The notes: generated from the letters alone by a model not told the origin. A DNA stretch of 64,000 nucleotides from Symbiodinium microadriaticum (GCA_001939145.1 LSRX01000051.1:1268595-1332594), one strand, 5' to 3'; shown: positions 42,101-47,542, counted from the stretch's first letter. Numbers and translations: made by a program.

Positions 42101-44011
42101 GTTAAGAGTTGCCCCAAACATCTACCCATAGGCTCCTTAGTAGTTCCTTTTTGGGATTACCTTATAGGATTCTAAATATGAACCCTAAAAAGGAACTATT
42201 TAAGAGCCTATGGGTAGGGTCTAGGGTTCCCTAAGCCCTCTAAGCCCTAAGCCCTCAGCTCTACCCCTAAACCTTCAGTCCCCTGAAGCCTCAAACCATT
42301 CAACTTTGACCCGAGTCTCAAGACTCCTTGCTTTGGTGTCGGTGAGGTTCATTGACGGGGCGACCAGATTGCGAGGCCGGGAGCTTTGCTGGAGAGACAT
42401 CTATCTAAGCTTGGGCCGCTGTTGTCGAAAATAAGCATACTACAACAGGGTCGACGAGGTTTAGGTTCAGGGTTTAGGGTTTTGGGGAATAGGGTTTAAG
42501 GTTTCGGTTATAATTGGATGATTCACGGGCTTAGGGTGGTAATTCATGAGTCCTGAAAAGGGATCTGTCATGTGTAGAGATCCTAGCTTACAGCATCAGT
42601 GTACCCGGGCGGGGGGGGGGGGTTAGGGTTTAGGGTTAAGGGGTTTAGGGTTTAGGTAGCTTTGCACAAGCAGGTTCATGTTTAGTGCAGCTACGACTAT
42701 ATACAAGTAAGTGTAACCCCAACTAGAGATGCTTAATTATAGCCTAGCACTTGGTAACAGGTTCTAGCTAGCCATCGGTGGCAATGAATCGGCAATGAAC
42801 TAATCATGGCATGACAGTCCATCGAGGCCATCGCTGTAGCGGTAGCCCCAAAACGCAACAAACTCATCAAATTGCTGGTGATTTTCGTCATAGAGCCGAC
42901 AACAGCGACGGTACTTAACATGCTTAGAATCGTAGCAGTCGTGCCCTCAAGTATATTCATAGACCCACGACCCACTAGCTCGCCCTAAACCCGAAACCCG
43001 GCCCTAAACCCTAAACCTTAAACCCAATAATCCCTAAACCCTAAACCTTAAACCCAAGCTTCCCAATAGGAAGACCCCCCTGGGTTCATAGTACAGAAAT
43101 TCGAGGGTCTTGGGGAGGTGCTACCAGGTCTGAAGTATCAGGACAGGGCTTTGAAGTTGATGATTATGATGTTAATGAATACTGTATCATCGTGATAGTT
43201 TTTGTTATTAGAGTGAATATGTCTAGTGCTGCCAAAACTGCATAGGGACTATCTGGGGGATACTAGTTTCTAATGTAGACCCTTCTGCTGCCCTCACACT
43301 GGGAGTTCCTCTCCTTAAAGAGCAAACAGCCTTTCAAAGTAGGGGCCTGCTACCCACAGCATGCTCCTTGAACCATCAGCCGGTTTAGAGTCCCTTTTTG
43401 GGGGTAGGGGGAAGAATAATCAGGGGTCTGCATTACATGTCGGCCCCACGGCTGAGCCTGATAAGTGTGCACTGCAGAGGAGGCTCCTTTGTTTCAGCTC
43501 ACTGAGAACCCCCTCAAAATACGGTCTCTTGAACGAGCTTCCCTTTTGTTGAGACTCCCCAGATCTCCTTATAGAACTTTACAAAGACCCTATAAACCCT
43601 AAACCCTAAACCCTAAACCCAGTAAAATCCCAAACCTTATAAAAAGAAAGGTTTAGGGTCTAAGAAGAACCTTGCAAAGACCCTAAACCCTAAACCCTGA
43701 AACCTACCCCCCAATCGCTCAACCCGCTTATAAAGGGTTTAGGGTCTATAGTGTTTAGGCCCAATAACATCCCCAATCCGGGGTCCCTTCGCTCTCCTTG
43801 GGCGAGGCATGGCCCGGAGCTTGGATGTGGCTCAAGTGATGACTTCCATCAAGAAGCTGGAGTTGAAGCTGGAGGTACGCAGGGTGTTCCGTTCAAATAG
43901 AAATAGTAGGAAGAATAACAATCATAAGAACCAGCTTTATGTAGTAACAATCTTTAGAGTAGGGGTCGGAGGATCAGGCTTATCTTCTCATTACAGACGG
44001 AGTGTCGGTGA
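20109..44011 (+). CDS. spliced voltage-gated cation channel, one six-TM domain plus EF-hands
   Basis: Core of one plus-strand gene of at least 23 small exons over 24 kb. Read in order the exons give S1, S2, S3, an S4 sensor (LRMLRLAKVARALR, five basic residues every third position), S5, a pore helix and filter region (TLLTMFE-VLFANW), S6 (AVFVQQTMK), then two EF-hand modules (GDGLVSWDEF; FQMIDDGDGEISVEE) and a C-terminal amphipathic helix. Such single-domain channels with calcium-binding tails are known in dinoflagellates. They sit in a membrane, open on depolarisation and pass cations, with calcium sensed on the cytosolic side. Phase fits at nearly all junctions, using GT, GC and GA donors. 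N-terminal exons at 16.5-19.5 kb, and perhaps some further left, likely belong to it. Ion selectivity cannot be read from sequence alone. Confidence 0.82.
20436..20585 (+). CDS. possible extra channel exon
   Basis: Acceptor cttcaagcttgcag ends at 20435 and the frame opens VLCVVELRLSFHCEL. If used it follows the 75-nt intron 20361-20435. Its 3' edge (GTGAGC at 20474 or GTCAGG further on) is not resolved. Confidence 0.35.
   Translation: MLCVVELRLSFHCELNSSQSGLLLVVGSLRSVRASPYMPGSRGMQRELS
20960..21036. repeat. CCCTAAA tract abutting an acceptor
   Basis: About ten nearly perfect CCCTAAA units end 6 bp before the exon at 21043. Confidence 0.95.
21043..21104 (+). CDS. channel exon: S1-S2 loop
   Basis: Acceptor tatctacag ends at 21042 and a GC donor (gcgccg) starts at 21105. 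It reads VGQAIEFQGMHELPWGDPNP. The last base joins the first two of the S2 exon to make Glu. Confidence 0.65.
21324..21417. mobile_element. inverted-repeat element, family A
   Basis: Ends TACCCACAGGCCCCTAAGTA and TACTTAGGGGCCTATGGGTA. Confidence 0.85.
21611..21719. mobile_element. inverted-repeat element, family B
   Basis: Starts GTTGATGATATGCATCCTGC and ends TTTGTATCATCAACAG, so it begins with GT and ends with AG. Confidence 0.85.
22295..22363 (+). CDS. channel exon: S2
   Basis: Acceptor gcccctgacag ends at 22294. It reads EWIAVVSMCLDIIFGVDVL, then VRAA. The conserved acidic Asp and aromatic Phe of an S2 helix are present. The 3' edge is uncertain (possible GA donor near 22364) because a hairpin starts at 22375. 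Confidence 0.75.
22375..22430. repeat. perfect-arm hairpin next to the S2 exon
   Basis: AATAAGCTCTTTAA and TTAAAGAGCTTATT face each other over a 27-bp spacer. Could be a small MITE or its remnant. Confidence 0.7.
22934..23020. mobile_element. inverted-repeat element, family A (diverged)
   Basis: CCATAGGCCCCCTAAGTAGT faces GGAACTACTTTGGGGTG. The right end is degraded. Confidence 0.65.
24161..24210 (+). CDS. channel exon: S2-S3 linker and start of S3
   Basis: Acceptor acaaggttgcag ends at 24160 and donor gtggcc starts at 24211. It reads LRCRFFRLFVNWIDLF, with the basic linker and the Trp/Asp pair typical of an S3 start. Confidence 0.75.
24365..24391 (+). CDS. channel micro-exon: S3
   Basis: A 27-nt exon between acceptor ggcttacag and donor gtgatc. 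It reads SVAVLAGSF, phase 0 at both ends, completing the S3 helix as WIDLF-SVAVLAGSF. The minus strand also has a long frame here (DEKLEGLLRLADRND), which I regard as less likely. Confidence 0.55.
25100..25206. repeat. dispersed repeat, copy 1
   Basis: About 105 bp containing ggtgggtagttaccgttata and taccctaaactcccca, almost identical to 49627-49736. Confidence 0.85.
25473..25576. mobile_element. inverted-repeat element, family C
   Basis: Ends TACTTATAGTCTCCATTG and ACGATGGAGACTACAGGTA. Confidence 0.8.
25733..25783 (+). CDS. channel exon: S3-S4 loop
   Basis: Acceptor ggtcctatgcag ends at 25732 and a GC donor (gcaggg) starts at 25784. It reads ASFIAGLDEGFNVPGLA in phase 0 to 0, leading directly into the S4 exon. 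Confidence 0.65.
25858..25937. mobile_element. inverted-repeat element, family E (degraded)
   Basis: GGGTAGTTCTTTAAATTAGG faces CTTGGAGAACTGCCCC. Confidence 0.6.
26195..26330. repeat. CCCTAAA-rich tract
   Basis: Over a dozen CCCTAAA variants including repeated aaaacaccaaaccctaaacc. Confidence 0.9.
26433..26540. mobile_element. family H element (AT-rich palindrome)
   Basis: ggggcctgcataattatcac ... attctaattcttaataaagg. It shares the aattattaaggcccc motif with copies at 31565, 35528, 47777 and 51262. Confidence 0.6.
26582..26668. repeat. CCCTAAA tract before the S4 exon
   Basis: Runs to within 12 bp of the acceptor at 26679. Confidence 0.9.
26680..26756 (+). CDS. channel exon: S4 voltage sensor
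   Basis: Acceptor agctaccag ends at 26679 and donor gtgacg starts at 26757 (it may slide by one G). It reads VWALRMLRLAKVARALRYS, then ADTLSV. Arg/Arg/Lys/Arg/Arg at every third position is the S4 signature. Telomere-like tracts flank it at 12 bp on the left and 6 bp on the right. Confidence 0.88.
26763..26818. repeat. TTTAGGG tract after the S4 exon
   Basis: Opposite orientation to the tract on the left, so the exon lies between inverted telomere-like arms. Confidence 0.9.
26822..26925. mobile_element. inverted-repeat element, family G
   Basis: CCTGGACCCCAAAGAACCTACC faces a shorter mirror image ending TTATGGGGTTAAGGTAGG. Relatives are at 37585, 58207, 59667 and 62886. Confidence 0.65.
26985..27090. 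mobile_element. inverted-repeat element, family C
   Basis: CAGTCTCCGGTGTAGTTCC faces GGAACTACAACGGAGGCTAT. Confidence 0.75.
27378..27472. mobile_element. inverted-repeat element, family A
   Basis: CCCATCGGCTCCTTAGTAGT faces ACTACTTAGGAGCCTATGGG. Confidence 0.8.
27505..27557 (+). CDS. channel exon: S4-S5 linker
   Basis: Acceptor aacccttgaag ends at 27504 and donor gtccgg starts at 27558. It reads LMRMRRALESLSLLLRC, a basic amphipathic linker entering S5. Telomere-like CCCTAAA units lie just upstream. Confidence 0.75.
27583..27687. mobile_element. inverted-repeat element, family C
   Basis: TACCTATAGTCTCCATTGTA faces TACAATGGAGACTATATAGG. Begins 25 bp after the exon. Confidence 0.85.
28496..28539 (+). 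CDS. channel micro-exon: S5
   Basis: Acceptor tttaccctgcag ends at 28495 and donor gtgtcg starts at 28540. It reads MLAVLWVQGFGYIL plus two bases that complete Ala with the next exon. Hydrophobic with an aromatic face, as expected for S5. Confidence 0.72.
28787..29226 (+). CDS. coding-like block inside the S5 intron, frame unresolved
   Basis: Two plus frames are open for about 370-440 nt (one with VKKDRIENALEAFTRLCQ, the other with EEPMTAAQLRGSLKALCKG), and a third gives VENALQGCTVQSMVAREEF. GC-rich and bounded by telomere-like tracts on both sides, like true exons. It may be another gene piece or a frameshifted relic. No family recognised. Confidence 0.35.
29427..29526. mobile_element. inverted-repeat element, family B
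   Basis: GTTGATGATCTAAATCCTGC faces GCAGGATTTTATATCATCAA. Confidence 0.85.
29530..30750. other. intron-like, no exon supported
   Basis: Telomere-like tracts at about 29988-30085 and weak frames only. A stretch at 29957-29985 (LACVTAFIEDV after ccctgcag) is too short to judge. Confidence 0.5.
30752..30845 (+). CDS. channel exon: end of S5 and turret
   Basis: Acceptor gtggcttccag ends at 30751 and donor gtaccc starts at 30846. It reads EGMVIGQLLMPYMRNESVDA, then ALLDKTFLPRG. Its first base completes the codon left by 28539, giving YILA-EGMVIGQLL. The intron starts directly with CCCTAAA repeats. Confidence 0.8.
31214..31325. mobile_element. inverted-repeat element related to family E
   Basis: GGCTGTCAAAATTAGGG faces CCCTGATTTTGACAGTTGCC. 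Confidence 0.7.
31565..31680. mobile_element. family H element
   Basis: AT-rich palindrome ending ataattaaggcccctacatta. Confidence 0.6.
31910..32236. repeat. microsatellite with a 158-bp copy across a single-N gap
   Basis: The (cata)n block 31920-32077 is repeated at 32079-32236 on the other side of the N at 32078. Probable unmerged contig overlap. Confidence 0.85.
32078..32078. other. single-N assembly gap
   Basis: One N between two copies of a 158-bp block. Confidence 0.9.
32230..32375. repeat. ACAAT pentamer repeat
   Basis: acaat/acaac/acagt words repeated about 25 times. Confidence 0.9.
32449..32517 (+). CDS. channel exon: pore helix
   Basis: Acceptor ccaacgcag ends at 32448 (an upstream acceptor at 32430 is possible) and donor gtgcct starts at 32518. 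It reads VVRRAEVYKYFGTFNRTLL, then TMFE. YFGTF...LLTMFE matches the pore-helix pattern of single-domain alveolate channels. Confidence 0.82.
33173..33220 (+). CDS. channel exon: selectivity-filter region
   Basis: Acceptor gacgtgcggcag ends at 33172. It reads VLFANWAIPARVCIEN, then a GC donor (gctcct). With the previous exon it gives TMFE-VLFANW, the filter turn. Phase 0 on both sides. Confidence 0.78.
33290..33630. repeat. GTAT, CA and TA microsatellites
   Basis: Mixed simple repeats. The minus frames of 108 and 212 codons are repeat translations. Confidence 0.9.
33676..33730 (+). CDS. channel exon: first half of S6
   Basis: Acceptor gtttcggcggag ends at 33675. It reads VAGASKGLPVFGIYPLFA plus one base, closing at a GA donor (gacgtg). 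The leftover base pairs with the next exon. A 119-codon minus frame overlaps and is an alternative. Confidence 0.5.
34261..34313 (+). CDS. channel exon: second half of S6
   Basis: Acceptor agccttgcag ends at 34260 and a GC donor (gccttt) starts at 34314. It reads LGSCVEVSAVFVQQTMK. AVFVQQTMK is a very characteristic S6 end in this channel family. Confidence 0.85.
34625..34672. repeat. GA microsatellite
   Basis: (ga)n with interruptions. Confidence 0.9.
35047..35084 (+). CDS. channel micro-exon: post-S6 helix
   Basis: Acceptor aagtgtgagag ends at 35046 and a GC donor (gctagg) starts at 35085. It reads VAQADQELLVCR plus two bases. It continues S6 as QQTMK-VAQADQELL, as expected for this family. 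Confidence 0.75.
35528..35632. mobile_element. family H element
   Basis: ggggcctataataattagaa faces attataaaggcccctacatt. Confidence 0.65.
35838..35945. repeat. CCCTAAACCCTTTT repeat
   Basis: Five copies of a two-part unit, ccctaaaccctaaaaccttt type. Confidence 0.9.
36098..36151. repeat. TA then GA microsatellites
   Basis: Simple repeat. Confidence 0.9.
36536..36627. mobile_element. inverted-repeat element, family D
   Basis: CTTTCCGAAAATTAGGGTAC faces TCCCTTATTTTCGGAAAC. On minus it begins GT and ends AG. Confidence 0.85.
37182..37279 (+). CDS. channel exon: cytosolic segment before EF-hand 1
   Basis: Acceptor gtccgggcag ends at 37181. It reads QRNAQDFFVVQARQTKRKSL, then NYFRVEPASSED, with a GT donor at 37280. 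The first base completes the codon left by 35084. A family A element begins 31 bp further on. Confidence 0.68.
37311..37404. mobile_element. inverted-repeat element, family A
   Basis: TACCCATAGGCCCCCAAGTA faces TACTTAGGGGCCTATGGGTA. Confidence 0.9.
37509..37559 (+). CDS. channel exon: entry to EF-hand 1 (tentative)
   Basis: Acceptor gggtctccag ends at 37508 and a GC donor (gcgatt) starts at 37560. It reads EVVPQRHLLRSRSPSS plus one base, which completes Gly with the next exon. If correct, loop position 1 is Pro and not Asp, so calcium binding here would be weak. Another small exon may supply the true start. Confidence 0.4.
37585..37676. mobile_element. inverted-repeat element, family G
   Basis: TACCTGGACCCCAAAAGTAT faces TACTTTTGGGGGTCTAGA. 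Confidence 0.8.
37689..37830. other. coding-like block, strand and frame unresolved
   Basis: Two plus frames (one VLALGFSAEDLIVSGEFG, one VFRRRSHRQRGVWDEFW) and one minus frame are open. It lies in a channel intron. Confidence 0.3.
38684..38727 (+). CDS. channel exon: EF-hand 1, second half
   Basis: Acceptor ccttcgaaag ends at 38683. It reads DGLVSWDEFSVLLS after a two-base start. Asp5-Gly6, Val8 and Glu12 of the loop are present. Probably closes at a GA donor (gagcgg) at 38728; a GT donor at 38751 is the alternative. The GA choice gives the family pattern SVLLS-DPQLQLW. Confidence 0.7.
38935..39245. repeat. CATA/CAGA microsatellite
   Basis: (cata)n and (caga)n variants. Confidence 0.9.
39247..39355. 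mobile_element. inverted-repeat element, family F
   Basis: CCCCAAAGGCTCCATGTGCC faces GGCACATGGAGCCTTTGGG, inserted in microsatellite DNA. Confidence 0.85.
39360..40420. other. microsatellite-rich intron
   Basis: Attca, cata, TA, CT and GA repeats, including a CT run (40044-40062) and a GA run (40112-40131). No exon supported. Confidence 0.7.
40432..40493 (+). CDS. channel exon: linker between the EF-hands
   Basis: Acceptor attgctcgcag ends at 40431 and a GC donor (gccggt) starts at 40494. It reads DPQLQLWMSTLDLETQDLVS plus two bases that complete Leu. This matches the conserved inter-EF linker of the family. Confidence 0.82.
40795..40912. mobile_element. inverted-repeat element, family B
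   Basis: Starts GTTGATGATACAAATCCTGC and ends GTATATATCATCAACAG. It contains an internal duplication of aattcccata. If removed GT to AG, the flanks join in one open plus frame (WASRNLQKRHLR then TSTDPTSGGEAM). Confidence 0.85.
41074..41190. mobile_element. inverted-repeat element, family B
   Basis: GTTGATGATGTAAATCCTGC faces GCAGGATTTGCACCATCAAC. It lies only 160 bp from the previous copy. Confidence 0.85.
41433..41477 (+). CDS. channel exon: EF-hand 2 loop
   Basis: Acceptor aagttcgaag ends at 41432 and donor gtcctt starts at 41478. It reads FQMIDDGDGEISVE. The loop is one residue short of the canonical 12 before Glu, as in many channel tails of this family (DDGDGEISVEE). Confidence 0.85.
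42123..42216. mobile_element. inverted-repeat element, family A
   Basis: TACCCATAGGCTCCTTAGTA faces TATTTAAGAGCCTATGGGTA. Confidence 0.9.
42347..42375 (+). CDS. channel micro-exon: exit helix of EF-hand 2
   Basis: A 29-nt exon between acceptor gtgtcggtgag and a GC donor (gccggg). It reads FIDGATRLR with single bases at each end completing Glu and Gly. It restores the conserved E-F-x-x-G-x-x-R-L-R-G pattern. Confidence 0.75.
42651..42694. repeat. 44-bp word repeated at 46563
   Basis: gtagctttgcacaagcaggt and the next 23 bases occur identically beside the single-N gap at 46606. Confidence 0.85.
43807..43874 (+). CDS. channel exon: C-terminal helix
   Basis: Acceptor ccttgggcgag ends at 43806 and donor gtacgc starts at 43875. 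It reads MARSLDVAQVMTSIKKLELK, then LE. With the previous exon: RLRG-MARSLDVAQ. The heptad-like tail may form a coiled coil. Confidence 0.8.
43997..44011 (+). CDS. possible last channel exon with stop
   Basis: A strong acceptor tcttctcattacag ends at 43996. In phase 0 the frame reads TECR then TGA at 44009-44011. In another phase the block stays open past 44480, so the end of the gene is not certain. Confidence 0.5.
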   Translation, partial: TECR

Positions 44012-44189
44012 ACAGTATTCCCTCTTTATTCAGACTCACACAATCGATCTTGTGCGACTTCGGTGGGCGGTGGAGGGCTCGGGTTTCAGGTTCTGGTGCC
44101 TGTCGTGTGTTCATGATTCCAAGTTCTGCAACCCTAAGCCCAAACCCATTTAGAAAAAACCCTAAACCCGACGGCACGGTAAAGGGGTT

Positions 44190-44242
44190 TGAGGCTGAGG
44201 ATTTCGATTTGATGAGGACTGCTCGGAGAACGCCGCCTCTAA
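44190..44242 (+). CDS. candidate exon
   Basis: After cacggtaaag the frame reads GFEAEDFDLMRTARRTPPL to donor gtgtgt. Gene membership unknown. Confidence 0.35.
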
Positions 44243-44299
44243 GGTGTGTTTCAGGTTACTGGGTATGGGACCCTACCAGAGTTCTGTGCACATGTGTAC

Positions 44300-44600
44300 T
44301 TACATGTCTGTATGTATGTCTGTCTGTATGTCTGTCTGTCTGTATGTATATCTGTCTGTCCGTCTGTCTGTATGTATGTATGCATGTATGTATGTATGTA
44401 TGTATGTATGCATGTATGTATGTACGCATGTATGTATGTATTTATGTCTGTATGTGTACATGTATGTGTATAAGTATATGTGCATAGTCTATGTGCAAGT
44501 ATATGTATATGTATATGTACAGTTTGTGTATGCGTATGTGTATACGTGTGTATATGTGTGGTTTGCAAATCTGTATACATACAGTTTGACCGACGGTAGC
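44300..44600. repeat. GTCT/GTAT microsatellite
   Basis: (gtct)n and (gtat)n. Tyr/Cys/Val frames are artefacts. Confidence 0.9.
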
Positions 44601-45124
44601 CCACTACATAAAGCTGGGCTTCTAGGGTAATGTTGGGATCCTGAATGGGTGATGAGAATATGGGGTTGAGGAAACGGTTTTGCATATGCAGAGGTCTACA
44701 TTCACGCTAACCCATGGGGGCCAGTTATCTACACAGCCCGGCTTAATGTACCGTAAGTCCTGAAAGTCCTCTCAGTTCTCATAGCCCAGCAACGTGCTAT
44801 TTAAGCAATTGGGCTGCCAGTATTGCACAGCTCCTTTTGCAGAACCCGTATAGAACATCTAAAGGAACCCTAGAACCTCTATGGAACCCTTACAGGGGGA
44901 GCCTGTACCCTATTCAGGCCACCCAAAGTCGATAACATCAGTATCCCAATGCGCCTAAGGTACCGTACAGGGGATGCCAACACTAAGCATGCTGACTACA
45001 TGTTCCAACTCCCGGGGGTGTTCACTATATACTATAGCATTATGGTTTGGTTCCCTGATCCCCTAAGCCCTAAACCCTAAACCGTAAAGGAGGAAGCTTC
45101 TACTCCGGCCCCCTGTATTTCTAG

Positions 45125-45170
45125 GGGCAACAGCCTGCGAGGACCTCAAGAAAGCGTTTCGTCGGCGAGG
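45125..45170 (+). CDS. candidate exon: J-domain-like helix
   Basis: Acceptor gtatttctag ends at 45124 and a GC donor (gctggg) starts at 45171. It reads ATACEDLKKAFRRR, close to helix II of DnaJ J-domains (x-x-DLKKAFRxxA). The HPD motif should follow in the next exon. This could start a co-chaperone gene running to 50.5 kb. Confidence 0.5.
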
Positions 45171-45529
45171 GCTGGGCTCTTCTCATTCGACACCCGGCTC
45201 TTGATTTTGGGGCCCGGGATGGTTCAAGGCAATTTGGGCTTTTGGGATGCGTTTTCGGGGTGTTCTAGGTTTGGGTAAAGCATTCAGGATGGTTAGGGTA
45301 AAGGCATTCTAGGGTTTCAGGGATTTGTGGGGTTTAGGGTGTTCTTGGGTTTGGGGCCTGATAGGATTTAGGGTATTGGATTTGGTAGGGTTTTATAAGG
45401 TTTAGGGTATACCGCTCAGCATGTAGGGAAATACTACACGATGTAGGGTTTAGGATACAAGGTCTAGGGTTTTGTAGGATTGAGGGTACAGAGCTTGGGG
45501 TTTTACATGTTTTGGGGTATAGCGTTTAG

Positions 45530-45600
45530 GATTTAGGGTAGCAATGTATATATATATATATATACGATATAGAGTTCAGAGTAATAATATACGATACAGA
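45530..45600. repeat. TA microsatellite and duplicated word
   Basis: (ta)n at 45547-45563, then acgatatagagttcagagta and a second variant. Confidence 0.8.
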
Positions 45601-46069
45601 CTTCAGAGTGCTTTAAATGTCACAGTTTCCGCCTCTGCCCATAAGTTTCACTGCAAGATCTAATGTCCCAATCTCAAAATACGCAGCCTTAATGAAACGC
45701 TACAGCGCATAGACTCGACGGTATATTTAAACGCCCCAAGCCCTCTTGTTGACAGTTTCGGCTTCAGGGCTGCAGAAGCCAGTTTAGGGTTTAGGGGGTT
45801 AGGGGTGTTGGGTGCCTGGTTACGTTTGAAGTTAGTTATAGGTTTAACTCGGGGGGGGGCACAGTCTCGACTTGCAGTCGGGCTAAGCATTTCGGATCCG
45901 AACTTGACATGCATCCCAGCCCGAGCCCTAAACCCTGAACTTGAAACCCCGAGCCCTACACCTTTAGAGAGAGACCTTATAGAACCCTGTAGTGCCGTTA
46001 AGAGGACGCAATTATAGATCCCCCTCGTAGCCTTTCAAGGGAGACGAAACAAGGCCAACACGAATCCAG

Positions 46070-46145
46070 TCCGTGCACTCCACGGTTTCTGGCGCGAGCC
46101 GGGCGAGCAACAGATCTACGGTGTCTTGGCAGTGGGCGTTCTACG
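46070..46145 (+). CDS. exon ending at a family B element
   Basis: Acceptor acacgaatccag ends at 46069. It reads RALHGFWREPGEQQIYGVLA, then VGVL. The next bases are CG followed by the GTTGCTGAT start of a family B element, which would act as the donor. Confidence 0.5.
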
Positions 46146-46244
46146 GTTGCTGATATGAATCCTGCATTACCCATAATAAGGAATATACCATAATTCCCAC
46201 AGTTTAGGGTCCGTAAGGTGATGCAGGATTTATATCATCAACAG
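46146..46244. mobile_element. inverted-repeat element, family B
   Basis: GTTGCTGATATGAATCCTGC faces GCAGGATTTATATCATCAAC and ends AG. Confidence 0.85.
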
Positions 46245-46342
46245 TATTTCCTTACCTTAAAGGGTCCAAGTACATAATAATCATCTGTTTACTCTTCTGG
46301 ATGCTACTATGTAACCTACAAAACTATTACCCGCAACCCAAG

Positions 46343-46372
46343 GACCGGATTATCCAAGTACCTGATTCTGAG
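46343..46372 (+). CDS. candidate micro-exon
   Basis: After ccgcaacccaag the frame reads DRIIQVPDSE to donor gtcctt. Phase 0 to 0, and it would precede ELKRLQ at 46781, resembling the loop and helix III of a J-domain. Confidence 0.35.
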
Positions 46373-46524
46373 GTCCTTTGGACCCTTAGGGTTAGGGGTT
46401 TAGGCTTTAGGGTTTCTTTGGGGTTTCTGCGCTTCCTGCAACGAATCTCTATAAAGTTCCTTGAAGCGGAGTTTCGGGTTTAGAGGTTTTAGGGTTTATG
46501 GTTGGGGGCTTTAGGGTTTTAGGG

Positions 46525-46640
46525 TTTAGGGCCTAGGGGTTTTAAGGTTTAGAGTTTAGGGTTTAGGTAGCTTTGCACAAGCAGGTTCATGTTTAGTGCA
46601 GCTACGNGGTTTAGGGCCTAGGGGTTTTAAGGTTTAGAGC
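46525..46640. repeat. duplication across a single-N gap
   Basis: ggtttagggcctaggggttt occurs at 46525 and again right after the N at 46606. Between them lies a 43-bp word copied from 42.65 kb. Confidence 0.8.
46606..46606. other. single-N assembly gap
   Basis: One N with a repeated 30-bp word on both sides. Confidence 0.9.
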
Positions 46641-46780
46641 GTCCTTCTACTGTAAAGGGGGTGTCCTATAAAGGAATTATCAGGGTTCCTGCATTTATAA
46701 GGGTTCCTACAAGGTTTCGATATGAGGTTTAGGAGAGCAGGGGTTCAGGGTTCCTTAGCGATTTCTGGGCTTCTTTTCAG

Positions 46781-46802
46781 GAACTCAAACGGCTCCAGAT
46801 AC
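46781..46802 (+). CDS. candidate micro-exon
   Basis: Excellent acceptor ggcttcttttcag ends at 46780. The frame reads ELKRLQIQ to a GA donor or to TAG at 46811. Fits helix III of a J-domain. Confidence 0.4.
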
Positions 46803-47095
46803 AAGGAATCTAGAAGGGGTTTACGTGTTTTTGGGGTTTAGGGCTTTGGGGTCTTATGGTTTGGGGTTTCCTTAAGGGGTTTTTCCTATAAAGGAACTGT
46901 AAGGCTTGCATGGAGGGACCCTGCAAGGGTTCTCGAAGGGGTTTCGGGGTTTAAGGGTTTAGGTTTAGGGGTTCTGGGATTCTCACGGTTCCACTTCGGC
47001 CTCCGATCAACAAGTCTGACGCTTCGAGCACAGCACGCGAGAAAGAGCGAGAGAGAGGGAGAGAGAGGGTTTAAGAAACTGGATGTGCGCTGCAG

Positions 47096-47198
47096 CCCCT
47101 GTTCAAAAATCAAAAGAAGGAAACCGGATGCACAAAATTCGCAGCCGCAGGCTGTAAAGCCTACAAGAAAATCGAACACCCCAGCGCTTTCGGGTCAG
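47096..47198 (+). CDS. exon, function unknown
   Basis: Acceptor gtgcgctgcag ends at 47095 and donor gtgggg starts at 47199. It reads PLFKNQKKETGCTKFAAAGC, then KAYKKIEHPSAFGS. Basic, with two cysteines. Confidence 0.5.
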
Positions 47199-47290
47199 GT
47201 GGGGGCAAACCCTCAAAGCTTAACCTTAAAGCCAAAACCTTCACGGTCAATGAACGGCTTGGGTAAACCCTAAACCCTAAACCCAAAACC

Positions 47291-47542
47291 TTGGGAGCCA
47301 AACAAGATAATAGCTTAGGGGTCTACCTGAGCCTAGACAGGCTCGACTACGAGATTCACCCGACGAGCTTGAGCTTGCCTGAGCTCGGGATTTTTTTTCG
47401 GATGGCCCCTGGCCTACCCGACACGGTGCCGAAGATCTTTGTCCAGGGGCACATAGGGCGAAGCATTCCTGGGCTGATACATTCATGGAGACCAGTCCTG
47501 GTAGAGTATATAGGGTTTCGAGGCCACAGCGCTTCCCTGTAG
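47291..47542 (+). CDS. coding-like block
   Basis: The plus frame includes YLSLDRLDYEIHPTSLSLPE and GLPDTVPKIFVQGHIGRSI. TVPKIFVQGHIG is reminiscent of a glutaredoxin loop (TVPxVFIxGxxIGG), but no CxxC/S active site is visible. The minus strand is open too. Confidence 0.35.
   Translation: MGAKQDNSLGVYLSLDRLDYEIHPTSLSLPELGIFFRMAPGLPDTVPKIFVQGHIGRSIPGLIHSWRPVLVEYIGFRGHSASL

Noticed and set aside
47400..47480. Glutaredoxin
   Set aside because: TVPKIFVQGHIG resembles the cis-Pro loop, but no active-site Cys exon was found.
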